Of a stretch of DNA of 35,188 nt, positions 9,764-19,021 are shown one piece after another. The stretch is taken from contig WGCX01000315.1 of the NCBI GenBank assembly GCA_015493575.1, positions 1-35,188 on the forward strand, in the 5' to 3' direction. The notes under the pieces were generated by a model. The model had not been told where the DNA came from. It saw nothing but the letters and a program-made list of their open reading frames with translations, and did not search any database. The translations under genes and the position numbers were made by a program. The first letter of the stretch is position 1. Each line of letters opens with the position of its first letter. This DNA is from Desulfobacteraceae bacterium. Lineage in GTDB: Bacteria > Desulfobacterota > Desulfobacteria > Desulfobacterales > Desulfobacteraceae.

Positions 9764-10511
9764 GCATATCTTTCATCATTGCATCAACAGCCACAACTGC
9801 AGGAGAATCATCCGGAAGATCAATTAAAGATTTCCTTTCCATATCAAACTCTAGAAGGGCTTTGTCTTCAGGAATTTTGCAGACAATGGGGATATCGATT
9901 TTTTCAGCTTCAGCAAGAAAAACTGAGCCAAGTTCCTCGGGCGCCCTGTTCACAACAAGTCCTATATTGGTCACGGCAAGTTTGAGCCCGCCGAGCATCT
10001 CCTTTATTCTTGCAACTGCCCTTAATCCCCTTAAGGCATAATCTGTGACAAGAAGAAGCATGTCAACCTTTCCACTGGTACGCCTGCTTAAATGTTCCAT
10101 TCCCGCTTCATTATCAACAAGAAGATATTTGTAATTTTTGCTCAATTGTTCTGTGAACCTGTTAAGGATATTGTTCACCATGCAGTAACAGCCCTGGCCT
10201 TCCTGACGTCCCATTACAAGGAGATCAAAGGCCTGGGTTTCTATGATAATCTGATTCATCAGCATTTCAATATAAACGATTTTATCCATACCGGATGGAA
10301 CACCCTGGGGGTCACGCATAAAATCTTCCCTGACATCTCCAACGGTTTTTGTAACGTCCATTCCAAGGGTTTCACCAAGATTACTATTGGGGTCAGCATC
10401 AACTGCCAGCACTGGAGAAGCCCCGGTTTTTGCAAGATATCTCAAGGCGAGTGCAGAGACTGTTGTTTTCCCGACACCGCCCTTTCCGGCAAGCGCAATT
10501 ATTTTACTCAT
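9753..10511 (-). CDS. CooC/AcsF-type nickel-insertion P-loop ATPase (CO dehydrogenase maturation), paralog 1
   Basis: MSKIIALAGKGGVGKTTVSALALRYL (deviant Walker A), AVDADPNSNLGETLG, GCYC (CxC), VDNEAGMEHLSRRT. GGAG RBS before ATG 10511. Confidence 0.9.
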   Translation of the reverse strand: MSKIIALAGKGGVGKTTVSALALRYLAKTGASPVLAVDADPNSNLGETLGMDVTKTVGDVREDFMRDPQGVPSGMDKIVYIEMLMNQIIIETQAFDLLVMGRQEGQGCYCMVNNILNRFTEQLSKNYKYLLVDNEAGMEHLSRRTSGKVDMLLLVTDYALRGLRAVARIKEMLGGLKLAVTNIGLVVNRAPEELGSVFLAEAEKIDIPIVCKIPEDKALLEFDMERKSLIDLPDDSPAVVAVDAMMKDMLAK

Positions 10512-10786
10512 TATTACTCCCAAATACAGGTTAAAAAAATAAATTTAAAAATTACTCATCAATAAAAACAGAAAAAAAACAGAAAAAATTTTGATCATAC
10601 ATCAAAGAATCTCGTTTCAATACCTGATTTTCAGATATACTGCCACAAAATATAAGGCAAAACAAAAAAAACGCAACAAGAAAAACAAAAGCAGATAAAT
10701 TTTATAAGAAACTCAAATCACAGCTTAGTTACAAAAAATTGATTTGACAGATAAAAAAGGGTTCGATATAGATACCAGTGTTAAAA

Positions 10787-10889
10787 AATTTTATATGAAA
10801 CTTCTTTTAAGTTCCTTTAAGAATCAGAGTTTCTATATTTATTTAGAGGCCGTCTGAGAGAATCCAGATCGGCCTCATGGCCGTTAGTT
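10787..10889 (+). repeat. Dispersed hairpin repeat copy upstream of fchA
   Basis: TTTTATATGAAA...TAGAGGCCGTCTGAGAGAATCCAGATCGGCCTCATGGCCGTTAG. Confidence 0.8.
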
Positions 10890-10961
10890 CAACCTTTGAA
10901 AAATGTTTATTTCCGTTCTAATTTTAAAACAATCATAAAAGATAAAAGGAGGACCGCTAAA

Positions 10962-11594
10962 ATGTCAATGCTGGATAAATCCTGTAAAGGTTTCAACGAA
11001 GTCCTGGCCTCAAAGGCCCCTGTTCCGGGCGGAGGAGGAGCTGCTGCAATGGGAGGCGCCATTGGAATGGCTCTTTCCAACATGGTTGGAAACCTTACCG
11101 TGGGGAAAAAAAAATATGCCGATGTGGAAGAAGAGGTCAAAGATCTTCTTGAAAAAGGTGTAAAAATTATCGCTGAACTGGAAAGCCTTGTTGACAAGGA
11201 TGCTGAAGTTTTTGAGCCCCTGTCCAAGGCCTACGGATTGCCAAAGAGCACTCCTGAAGAAATTGAATTTAAACAGAAAACAATGGAAGACTGTTGTAAA
11301 ACAGCGTGTTCCGTTCCCATGGAAATTATGCGCAAAGCTTTTGCAGGTATAAAAATCCATGAAAGAATGGGCCAAATCGGCACAATGATCGCAATTTCCG
11401 ATGTTGGATGTGGTGTTGCATTTATGAAGGCCGCCCTTGTTTCAGGAAGCCTTAATGTTATCATCAACCTTAACGCCATAAAAGATCAGGCATTTGTCAA
11501 CGAGACAAGACAAGAGATGAACAAACTCCTTAAAGAGGGTTCAAAAATTGCCGATGAGACCTTTGATCTTGTGGTTTCAAAATTGACAAAATAG
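10962..11594 (+). CDS. fchA: Methenyltetrahydrofolate cyclohydrolase / formiminotransferase-cyclodeaminase family
   Basis: VLASKAPVPGGGGAAAMGGAIGMALSNMVGNLTVGKKKY; AAAGGAGGA RBS before ATG 10962; next to folD. Confidence 0.9.
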   Translation: MSMLDKSCKGFNEVLASKAPVPGGGGAAAMGGAIGMALSNMVGNLTVGKKKYADVEEEVKDLLEKGVKIIAELESLVDKDAEVFEPLSKAYGLPKSTPEEIEFKQKTMEDCCKTACSVPMEIMRKAFAGIKIHERMGQIGTMIAISDVGCGVAFMKAALVSGSLNVIINLNAIKDQAFVNETRQEMNKLLKEGSKIADETFDLVVSKLTK

Positions 11595-11606
11595 GGAGAT
11601 TACAAA

Positions 11607-12464
11607 ATGGCAGAAGCATTAAAAGGAAAACCCGTAGCCGATGCAATCAAAGCAGAACTTACAAAAAAAGTTGACGAACTCAAGGGAAAAGGCATCACCC
11701 CGAAACTTGGAATCATAAGAGTGGGAGCTCGTCCCGATGATCTGTTCTATGAAGGCGGAGCAAAAAAAACATGCAAAGCCGTGGGTATGGATTCCGAAGT
11801 GTTTGAATATCCCGAAGACATCGATCAGGCAGCATTTGAGAATGCTGTTAAAGAAGTCGGGGCAAAAAAAGATGTAAATGGGATACTGATGTTTTCCCCG
11901 CTTCCAAAAACTCTTGATGAAAGAAAAATAAGAACCCTGATTCCCGTGGAAAAGGATGTTGACTGTCTGACAATAGGAGGGGCAGCCAAGGTTTTTACAG
12001 ATGATCCAACGGGGTTCCCACCTTGTACACCCAAGGCCTGCATGGAAATGCTGGATTTTTATAATATTCCCATTAAAGGCAAAAAATGTGTTGTTGTGGG
12101 AAGATCTCTTGTTGTTGGAAAACCCATGGCAATGCTTCTTTTGCGGGAACATGGCACTGTTACCATCTGTCATTCAAGAACGGAAAATCTTCCAGATGTA
12201 TGTAAGGAAGCTGAAATCCTTGTGGCTGCAGTGGGCAGGGCAAAAATGGTTAAGGGTAATTTTGTAAGCCCCGGCCAGATCGTCATTGATGTCGGCATAA
12301 ATGCAGATCCTGATAATCCCGGCAGATATTGCGGAGATGTTGATTTTGCAGAAGCAGAACCCATTGTTGAAAAAATTTCTCCCGTACCTGCAGGTGTGGG
12401 CTCAGTTACAACATCCGTGCTGTGCAAGCACACAATACTTGCATGTGAAATGCAGAACAAATAA
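11607..12464 (+). CDS. folD: Bifunctional methylenetetrahydrofolate dehydrogenase/cyclohydrolase
   Basis: [25 protein letters not shown]...[12 protein letters not shown]...[21 protein letters not shown]...VIDVGIN. Confidence 0.95.
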   Translation: MAEALKGKPVADAIKAELTKKVDELKGKGITPKLGIIRVGARPDDLFYEGGAKKTCKAVGMDSEVFEYPEDIDQAAFENAVKEVGAKKDVNGILMFSPLPKTLDERKIRTLIPVEKDVDCLTIGGAAKVFTDDPTGFPPCTPKACMEMLDFYNIPIKGKKCVVVGRSLVVGKPMAMLLLREHGTVTICHSRTENLPDVCKEAEILVAAVGRAKMVKGNFVSPGQIVIDVGINADPDNPGRYCGDVDFAEAEPIVEKISPVPAGVGSVTTSVLCKHTILACEMQNK

Positions 12465-12511
12465 CAGGGGTAAATAACCGGCTTTTTTTATTTACCACCA
12501 TTCTGTTGTAA

Positions 12512-12540
12512 GGGGCGGATTTCATATCCGCCCTTTTTTT
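12512..12540 (+). terminator. Rho-independent terminator after folD
   Basis: GGGCGGATTTCATATCCGCCC followed by TTTTTTT. Confidence 0.85.
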
Positions 12541-12542
12541 AT

Positions 12543-12589
12543 AAAAAAAGGCATTCAACCGGAGTTATTCCCATTGAACGCCTTTTTTA
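12543..12589. terminator. Bidirectional terminator-like hairpin between folD and fhs
   Basis: AAAAAAAGGCATTCAA...TTGAACGCCTTTTTT; A-tract/T-tract on both sides. Confidence 0.75.
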
Positions 12590-12600
12590 TATTTTTCTAT

Positions 12601-12634
12601 AGATCCGGATTTTCAATATATAAAATCCGGATCT
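12601..12634. repeat. Perfect 13-bp inverted repeat, 8-nt loop
   Basis: AGATCCGGATTTT-CAATATAT-AAAATCCGGATCT. Confidence 0.9.
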
Positions 12635-12642
12635 GCAGTGTA

Positions 12643-12680
12643 ACTTGTTACATAAATTTAGACTTGTTACATCAATTTAG
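12643..12680. repeat. 19-bp tandem duplication at the fhs 3' end
   Basis: ACTTGTTACATAAATTTAG / ACTTGTTACATCAATTTAG; the second copy contains the fhs stop codon. Confidence 0.9.
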
Positions 12681-14440
12681 AACAGACCGCTTACCTTACC
12701 CGTTGCAGTATCAACATCAACGCGTCTGAACGCTGGATTGGAGCTTGTACCAGGCATCAGGCTGATCGTTCCTGCGCATGGGCAGAGAAATTTAGCACCG
12801 GAATAGATCAATACGTCACGAATGGGCAGTGTCCAGCCTTTTGGAACTCCCTTGAGGGTTACATCGTGACTGAGGCTGAGATGGGTTTTTACCATCATGG
12901 TTGCAAAATCATCATATTTCGGATCTGCTTCAAGCATCTTTGCCTTTGCTTCAGCATCCGGTGTCCATGAAACTCCGTCAGCACCGTAAACCTCTTTTGC
13001 TATTTTTTCCACACGATCCCTTAATTTCATCTCAATGGGATAGAGGAATTCAAAATTTGTCTCTTCATCACAGGCTTCCTTAACAGCTTCAGCAAGCTCT
13101 ATGGCACCGTCGCCGCCATTTTCCCAGTGAGTTGACTTGGCACAGCGTGCACCGGCATCTTCGGCAGCCTTTCTTACCATTGCAATTTCAGCATCGGTAT
13201 CTTCATGAAAGCAGTTGATGCATACAACAGGATTGATCCCTGATTTGCGTATGGTATTAATATGGTGAACCATATTGCACACACCTTTTTCCAGCAATCC
13301 GAGATTTTCCTTTTTATACTCTTCTGCAAGGGGAAGACCTGCAACAACCTTTGGTCCGCCACCGTGCATTTTCAGGGCACGGATAGTACTTGTTAACACA
13401 GATACATGGGGTTTCAAACCACTGTTACGGCATTTTACATTCCAGAATTTCTCAAATCCGATATCAGCTCCAAACCCACTTTCCGTTACATGATAATCAA
13501 ACAGTTTCAAACCGACACGGTCAGCAATAATTGAAGACTGGCCAACTGCAATATTTGCAAATGGTCCTGCATGTATCATACAGGGCTGATATTCAGCAGT
13601 GCACATAAGTGTTGGATTAATTGTATTTCGCATCCATGCTGTCATGGCTCCGCCAACCTCAAGGTCACCGGTTGTAACGGGTTTTCCGGCTTTATCAAAA
13701 GCGACAGTTATCTCATCAAAGCGTTTTCTCATGTCTGCAAGGTCTTTGATAATGGAAAGGATGGCCATGAGCTCAGAACCAACGGCAATACCGAACTTGG
13801 ACTGCATAGTGAACCCGTCATACCGGCCGCCCATACCAATAATGATATTTCTAAGACTCTGGGCGCAGTAGTCAATTATCCATCCAAGCTCAACCCTTGT
13901 TGGATCAATATCAAGACGACGCATCTTTGTAAGTCTCTGTAACTGCTCATCGTTGTAATTACGCTCATGCTGCATACGGGCGGTCAGGGCCACCATGGCA
14001 AGGTTGTGAGCATTCATGATATCATTGATATCACCTGTAAGGCCGAGAGAGAACTCAGTCATTGGAATAATAAGGGAATTACCGCCGCCTGCAGCAGTTC
14101 CTTTTATATTCATGGTGGGTCCGCCTGAAGGCTGTCTTAAAGCGCCGCCTACATTCAAACCAAGTTTACCCATACCTTCCATAAGACCACATGCCGTAGT
14201 ACTTTTACCTTCACCGAGAGGAGTCGGAGTAATAGCGGTTACCTCGATATATTTCCCATCGGGTTTGTCTTTCAGCCTGTCAATTATTTTCAGAAAATCA
14301 AGTTTAGCAAGTCTGCCCATAGCAAGGACTTCATCCTGCTGCAAACCTAATTTTTCTCTCCACTGATCAGGTGTCGGCATATTTTTTTCCGCTGCTTCGG
14401 AAATCTGCCAGTCAGCCATCTCTACTGCATTATAAGCCAT
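12677..14440 (-). CDS. fhs: Formate--tetrahydrofolate ligase
   Basis: [26 protein letters not shown]...[21 protein letters not shown]...; start set at [14 protein letters not shown] (14440), AGGAGG upstream. Confidence 0.96.
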   Translation of the reverse strand: MAYNAVEMADWQISEAAEKNMPTPDQWREKLGLQQDEVLAMGRLAKLDFLKIIDRLKDKPDGKYIEVTAITPTPLGEGKSTTACGLMEGMGKLGLNVGGALRQPSGGPTMNIKGTAAGGGNSLIIPMTEFSLGLTGDINDIMNAHNLAMVALTARMQHERNYNDEQLQRLTKMRRLDIDPTRVELGWIIDYCAQSLRNIIIGMGGRYDGFTMQSKFGIAVGSELMAILSIIKDLADMRKRFDEITVAFDKAGKPVTTGDLEVGGAMTAWMRNTINPTLMCTAEYQPCMIHAGPFANIAVGQSSIIADRVGLKLFDYHVTESGFGADIGFEKFWNVKCRNSGLKPHVSVLTSTIRALKMHGGGPKVVAGLPLAEEYKKENLGLLEKGVCNMVHHINTIRKSGINPVVCINCFHEDTDAEIAMVRKAAEDAGARCAKSTHWENGGDGAIELAEAVKEACDEETNFEFLYPIEMKLRDRVEKIAKEVYGADGVSWTPDAEAKAKMLEADPKYDDFATMMVKTHLSLSHDVTLKGVPKGWTLPIRDVLIYSGAKFLCPCAGTISLMPGTSSNPAFRRVDVDTATGKVSGLF

Positions 14441-14886
14441 TTTGCCCATCCTCCTAAATTTAAAATAAATTTTTTGACGGAGAAATTTCTCCCTCACCAT
14501 TTCCATAAAAACAAAGAAAAATCCGCAAAAATATATAAGCACTCAAACTTTTCAGCTTTTTCCATGTAATCTTTATGAATTTATTAATTCAAATTTTGCT
14601 GATTGATGCTGATTTATACTTTTACGGAGTTAATCAAATATAATACACAAAATTTCCCGTAATAATTTTTCAAAAAACAAGGTTGAAATTAAGGTATTTT
14701 TCTTAAGTCAGATCCCCTACCATAAAAAAAAAAATCAGTCAACACTATTAGAAGAAATTAAAACTTTTCCATGGCGATGCATCACCTTAAGCCGGTTGAA
14801 TCCTGGCAAAAGTACCGGTATCTTATCATTGATGTGGTTGAAAGCAAATCACAGCTTGCCTGTTATACTTATAATATCCGGCATAT

Positions 14887-15002
14887 TCAATACTGATGGT
14901 CTCGTAAAAAGTCGAAAATGCTAAAACTGCTATTAATAATTTCAGTGTGTTACGACTGAAAAAATGCCAAAATCTGACTTTTGACAGGTTCATCAATACT
15001 GA
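14887..15002. mobile_element. MITE-like 96-bp element (14897-14992) with 10-bp flanking direct repeats
   Basis: TCAATACTGA at 14887-14896 and 14993-15002 flank TGGTCTCGTAAAAAGTC...GACTTTTGACAGGTTCA (terminal inverted repeat, 12 of 17 matched). Confidence 0.7.
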
Positions 15003-15075
15003 AAATAAAATAATTAAAAGCAATGAATAGATTTTATTTTATTTATTAATTAAATAATATAAATACCCTCATCTG

Positions 15076-15104
15076 TTGACAAATTTTGATTCAGGTTGTA
15101 AAGA
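15076..15104 (+). promoter_or_regulatory. Putative sigma70-like promoter upstream of cdhD
   Basis: TTGACA-17 nt-TAAAGA. Confidence 0.35.
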
Positions 15105-15282
15105 AATCTATTTAATCGAGTTAAACCGTCTACCGGTTTTGACTCTTTTTTTAAGTTTTTGTGATGGTTACTATGGTAATTTGAAAATTAATGACCATTT
15201 TAGTCAGTACGACCATTATACCATTATGATAAAATAGTGAACCCGCAACCAATAACAACCAACATTTTATAAGGAGGTCAAA

Positions 15283-16809
15283 GTGGGATTTGAAATTACA
15301 AAAGAATCCTATGCCGGCGGAATCAAGGAAATCACCATAGGGAAAGGTGATAAAGCCCTCACTGTCGGTGGAGAAACATGCTATCCTTTTTACCAGTTTG
15401 AAGGCGAAATACCCAACAGACCCATTATTGCTATGGAAATATGGGATATGGAACCGCCTGAATGGCCGGCGGCAGCACTTGAGCCATTTAAAGACGTTCT
15501 CACTGATCCTGCTGCATGGGCAAAAAAATGTGTTGATGAATACGGCGCACAGGCAATTGTTCTGCAACTGAAAAGCATCGATCCCAATGATAAGGATGCA
15601 AGTCCTGAAGAAGCTGCTGCAACGGTAAAAAAAGTTCTTGCAGCAATTGATGTACCCCTTATTCTGTGGGGATGCACAGCTCCTGCCAAGGATGAAGAAG
15701 TTCTCAAGAAAATTGCCGAAGAATGTCAGGGTGAAAATCTCACCATAGGCCCTGTTGAAGAAAAAAATCACAAGGGAATCGGCGCTGCTGCAATGGGCTA
15801 TGGACATACCATCATATCCTCCTCTCCAATTGATGTTAACCTTGCAAAACAGGTTAATATTCTTCTCGAAAATCTTGGGATGCCTTTGGACAAAGTTATT
15901 GTTGATCCCACAACGGGCGGCCTTGGATATGGCATGGAGTATTCCTATTCAGTAATGGAACGTCTTGCCATGGCAGCCATGAATCAGGGTGATGACAAAC
16001 TCCAGAATCCCATGATCAACAACCTTGCCAATGAAGTGTGGAAATGCAAAGAGGCTAAACTCACCGTTGAAGGGGAGCCTCTGCTTGGAGATCCTGAAAG
16101 ACGTGCCATACTCATGGAATCCATTGGTGCAGTTTCATATCTCATGGGCGGATCAAACATACTTATAATGCGTCACCCTGAATCAATAAAACTTACAAAA
16201 GCATTTATTGACCTTATCATGGATGGGGGATCAGCAATGGATGTCGGCCCCATTAAAAAACGTCTTGATGATGTTGATATAGATTTTGCAGCCCTTGCAC
16301 CTGAAGTTGATCTGACCATTGAAGAAGAAGCAGGCTCTGCAAAAAAAGCCGCTCCTGCAAAAAAAGAAGAAAAACCTGCTGCCAAACCTGCTGCAAAGGC
16401 TGAACCTGCTCCTGCTGCGAAGGCTGAAAAAACCGTACCTGCAGAAACTCCGGCAGCTCCGGTAAAAGAGGAAAAACCCGCTGTTGATGCCAAGGCAGAA
16501 GCAGAAGCTGCTGCAAAGGCAAAAGCTGAAGCAGAAGCAAAGGCAAAGGCAGATGCCGAAGCAAAAGCAAAAGCCGAGGCAGAAGCAGAAGCAAAGGCAA
16601 AAATTGAAGCGGAAAAACAGGCTGAAAAGGATGCCGCTGCAAAACTTGAGGCTGAAGAACAGGCATTAAGAGATAAAAGAGCGGCAGAAATGGCAAAACA
16701 TGCTGCTGAGCAAACTGCTGCACCTAAAGCAGAAATTAAAAAAACAGCAGCAAAAACGCAGTTGTCAAAAACTGCAAAACTTTTAAATCAGCTTAAAAAA
16801 CGTAGATAA
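15283..16809 (+). CDS. acsD/cdhD: Corrinoid iron-sulfur protein small subunit / acetyl-CoA decarbonylase-synthase delta subunit, with long Ala/Lys/Glu-rich C-terminal tail
   Basis: TIGKGDKALTVGGETCYPFYQFEGEIPNRPIIAMEIWD...PTTGGLGYGMEYSYSVMERLAMAAM; GTG start after AAGGAGG; followed by cooS/acsB. Confidence 0.93.
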   Translation: MGFEITKESYAGGIKEITIGKGDKALTVGGETCYPFYQFEGEIPNRPIIAMEIWDMEPPEWPAAALEPFKDVLTDPAAWAKKCVDEYGAQAIVLQLKSIDPNDKDASPEEAAATVKKVLAAIDVPLILWGCTAPAKDEEVLKKIAEECQGENLTIGPVEEKNHKGIGAAAMGYGHTIISSSPIDVNLAKQVNILLENLGMPLDKVIVDPTTGGLGYGMEYSYSVMERLAMAAMNQGDDKLQNPMINNLANEVWKCKEAKLTVEGEPLLGDPERRAILMESIGAVSYLMGGSNILIMRHPESIKLTKAFIDLIMDGGSAMDVGPIKKRLDDVDIDFAALAPEVDLTIEEEAGSAKKAAPAKKEEKPAAKPAAKAEPAPAAKAEKTVPAETPAAPVKEEKPAVDAKAEAEAAAKAKAEAEAKAKADAEAKAKAEAEAEAKAKIEAEKQAEKDAAAKLEAEEQALRDKRAAEMAKHAAEQTAAPKAEIKKTAAKTQLSKTAKLLNQLKKRR

Positions 16810-16891
16810 AAGACAGAGCATAGCCCCTTACAATAAAAAATGATTAATGCTTTGTTAAAAACATTAAATCAATCAAGAGGAGGAACCTCTA

Positions 16892-18913
16892 ATGGCAGAA
16901 GTAAAAAAAATAAAGGCAGCAAAAAAACCAAAACTTGCTGATCCAAAGGAAGCTTCAATTGATCTGACATCACAGGAATTGATTGCACATGCCCAAAAAC
17001 TTGGTGTGGAAACAATTTTTGACCGTGCAATGAACTTAAAACCCTGTGCCATCGGCATCCAGGGCATCTGCTGCAAGAACTGCGCAATGGGTCCCTGCAG
17101 ACTGCCCCTTCCAAAGGGCGGAATAGAAGGTGAAGACACAAGAAAAGGTATGTGCGGAGCAACTCCAAACACAATTGCCGCAAGAAACTTTGTAAGGATG
17201 ATTGCAGCAGGCTCTGCTGCACATTCAGACCACGGCAGGGGTGTTGCAGAGGTGTTTCTCTCTGCGGCGAAAAAAGAAACAGATGCATACAAAATAAAAG
17301 ATGTCGATAAACTTCTTGATATTGCGCCATGGCTCGGCGTTGAAACAACCGTGGAAGTTGATGGAGAAGAGCTTGACAGGGATATTGATGAAATCGCCGT
17401 TGAAGTCGGTGAAAATGCTCTTAAGGAATGGGGTAAAAACGAAGGCGAACTTCTCTACGCAAAAAGAGCACCAGCCCCTCTTTATGCTAAATGGAAAAAG
17501 AACGGTGTTATCCCGAGAAATATTGACAGAGAAATCGTTGAAATCATGCATCGCACCCATATAGGTGTTGACCAGGATTATAAGAACCTGATTAAACAGG
17601 GTACCAGAGCAGCCCTTTGTGATGGCTGGGGCGGTTCTATGCTGGCAACTGATCTTCAGGATGTTCTTTTCGGAACTCCTTATCCTCTTCAGTCCGAGGC
17701 AAACCTTGGCGTGATGAAAGAAGACCATGTAAACCTCATCGTTCATGGTCATGAGCCGGTTCTTTCCGAAATCATTGTAGCTGTGGCCCAGTCCCAGGAG
17801 ATGATTGACTATGCAAAAACAAAGGGAGCCAAAGGTATTCAGCTTAGTGGAATCTGCTGTACTGCAAACGAGCTTCTCCAGCGCCATGGAATCCCCACTG
17901 CAGGTAACTTTCTCCAGCAGGAACTTGCCATTATAACAGGGGCATGTGATGCCATGGTTGTGGATATCCAGTGTATCATGCAGAACCTTGCAAATGTTGC
18001 AAAATGCTTCCATACAAAACTCATCACAACCCATCCCCTCGGGAAAATGGAGCAGGAAAATGTTATCCATATTGAGTTTAACGAGCATTATGCCCTGGAA
18101 GATGCAAAACGCATTGTTAAAATGGCAATTGACAACTTTGAAAACCGCAAAAGCGAAGTGATGATTCCCCAGCATAAAACCACTCAGATCGCAGGATTTG
18201 GTGTTGAATCCATTAAATATCACCTTGGCGGAACATTCAGGGGCGATTATTACACACTTAACGACAATATCATTAACGGCAGAATCCGAGGTCTTGCAGG
18301 TATAGTCGGATGCAACAATGCAAGGTCAAAACACAATGATCAGCATGTAACGATTGCCAAGGAACTGATCAAAAACGATGTCCTTGTCCTTACCACAGGA
18401 TGCAGTGCCATTGCATGTGCCGAAGCAGGACTTATGACCCCTGAGTCTGCCCAGGTTTATGCGGGCCAGGGCCTTGCAGAAGTATGTGAAACAGTTGGTA
18501 TTCCACCTGTTCTTCACCTTGGTTCCTGTGTTGACAACAGCCGTATCCTCCTTGCTGCAACTGAAGTTGTAAAAGCAGGGGGACTTGGTGATGACATCAG
18601 TGATCTACCCGCTGCAGGAAGTGCTCCTGAGTGGATGAGTGAAAAAGCGATTTCCATTGGTCATTATTTTGTTACATCTGGTGTTTACACAGTATTTGAT
18701 CTCCCGTTCCCAACATCGGGAGCTCCTGTTTTCCACAATTATATCACCAAAGAACTTGAAGAAATCTACGGTGGAATGTGGGCTTTTGCATCGGATCCCA
18801 TCGAACATGCCCATAAGATGATTGCCCATATAGACAAGAAAAGAAAAGCCCTTGGTATTGACAAGGCAAGGGAAAGAGTTCTCATGGACTTTGATGACCG
18901 CCGGGCTCTGTAA
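16892..18913 (+). CDS. cooS/acsA: Anaerobic CO dehydrogenase catalytic subunit
   Basis: KPCAIGIQGICCKNCAMGPCRLP...CGATPNTIAARNFVRMIAAGSAAHSDHGR...LGSCVDNSRI. Confidence 0.96.
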   Translation: MAEVKKIKAAKKPKLADPKEASIDLTSQELIAHAQKLGVETIFDRAMNLKPCAIGIQGICCKNCAMGPCRLPLPKGGIEGEDTRKGMCGATPNTIAARNFVRMIAAGSAAHSDHGRGVAEVFLSAAKKETDAYKIKDVDKLLDIAPWLGVETTVEVDGEELDRDIDEIAVEVGENALKEWGKNEGELLYAKRAPAPLYAKWKKNGVIPRNIDREIVEIMHRTHIGVDQDYKNLIKQGTRAALCDGWGGSMLATDLQDVLFGTPYPLQSEANLGVMKEDHVNLIVHGHEPVLSEIIVAVAQSQEMIDYAKTKGAKGIQLSGICCTANELLQRHGIPTAGNFLQQELAIITGACDAMVVDIQCIMQNLANVAKCFHTKLITTHPLGKMEQENVIHIEFNEHYALEDAKRIVKMAIDNFENRKSEVMIPQHKTTQIAGFGVESIKYHLGGTFRGDYYTLNDNIINGRIRGLAGIVGCNNARSKHNDQHVTIAKELIKNDVLVLTTGCSAIACAEAGLMTPESAQVYAGQGLAEVCETVGIPPVLHLGSCVDNSRILLAATEVVKAGGLGDDISDLPAAGSAPEWMSEKAISIGHYFVTSGVYTVFDLPFPTSGAPVFHNYITKELEEIYGGMWAFASDPIEHAHKMIAHIDKKRKALGIDKARERVLMDFDDRRAL

Positions 18914-19021
18914 AAATACATCTCACATGAGGTGAGACATATGCCTTTATATAAATTTAATACAAATTTTTAATCTTTTTTAAAAAAACGGATTAATAAA
19001 TCCTCAACGAAGGAGGACGTA

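Noticed and set aside
16253-16723. Leu/Gln-rich minus ORF and other ORFs over the cdhD tail
   Set aside because: Product of low-complexity GCA/GAA/AAA codon repeats read in other frames.
17225-18223. 332-aa minus-strand ORF inside cooS
   Set aside because: Long but antisense to a highly conserved enzyme; Cys/His/Phe-rich composition typical of shadow ORFs.
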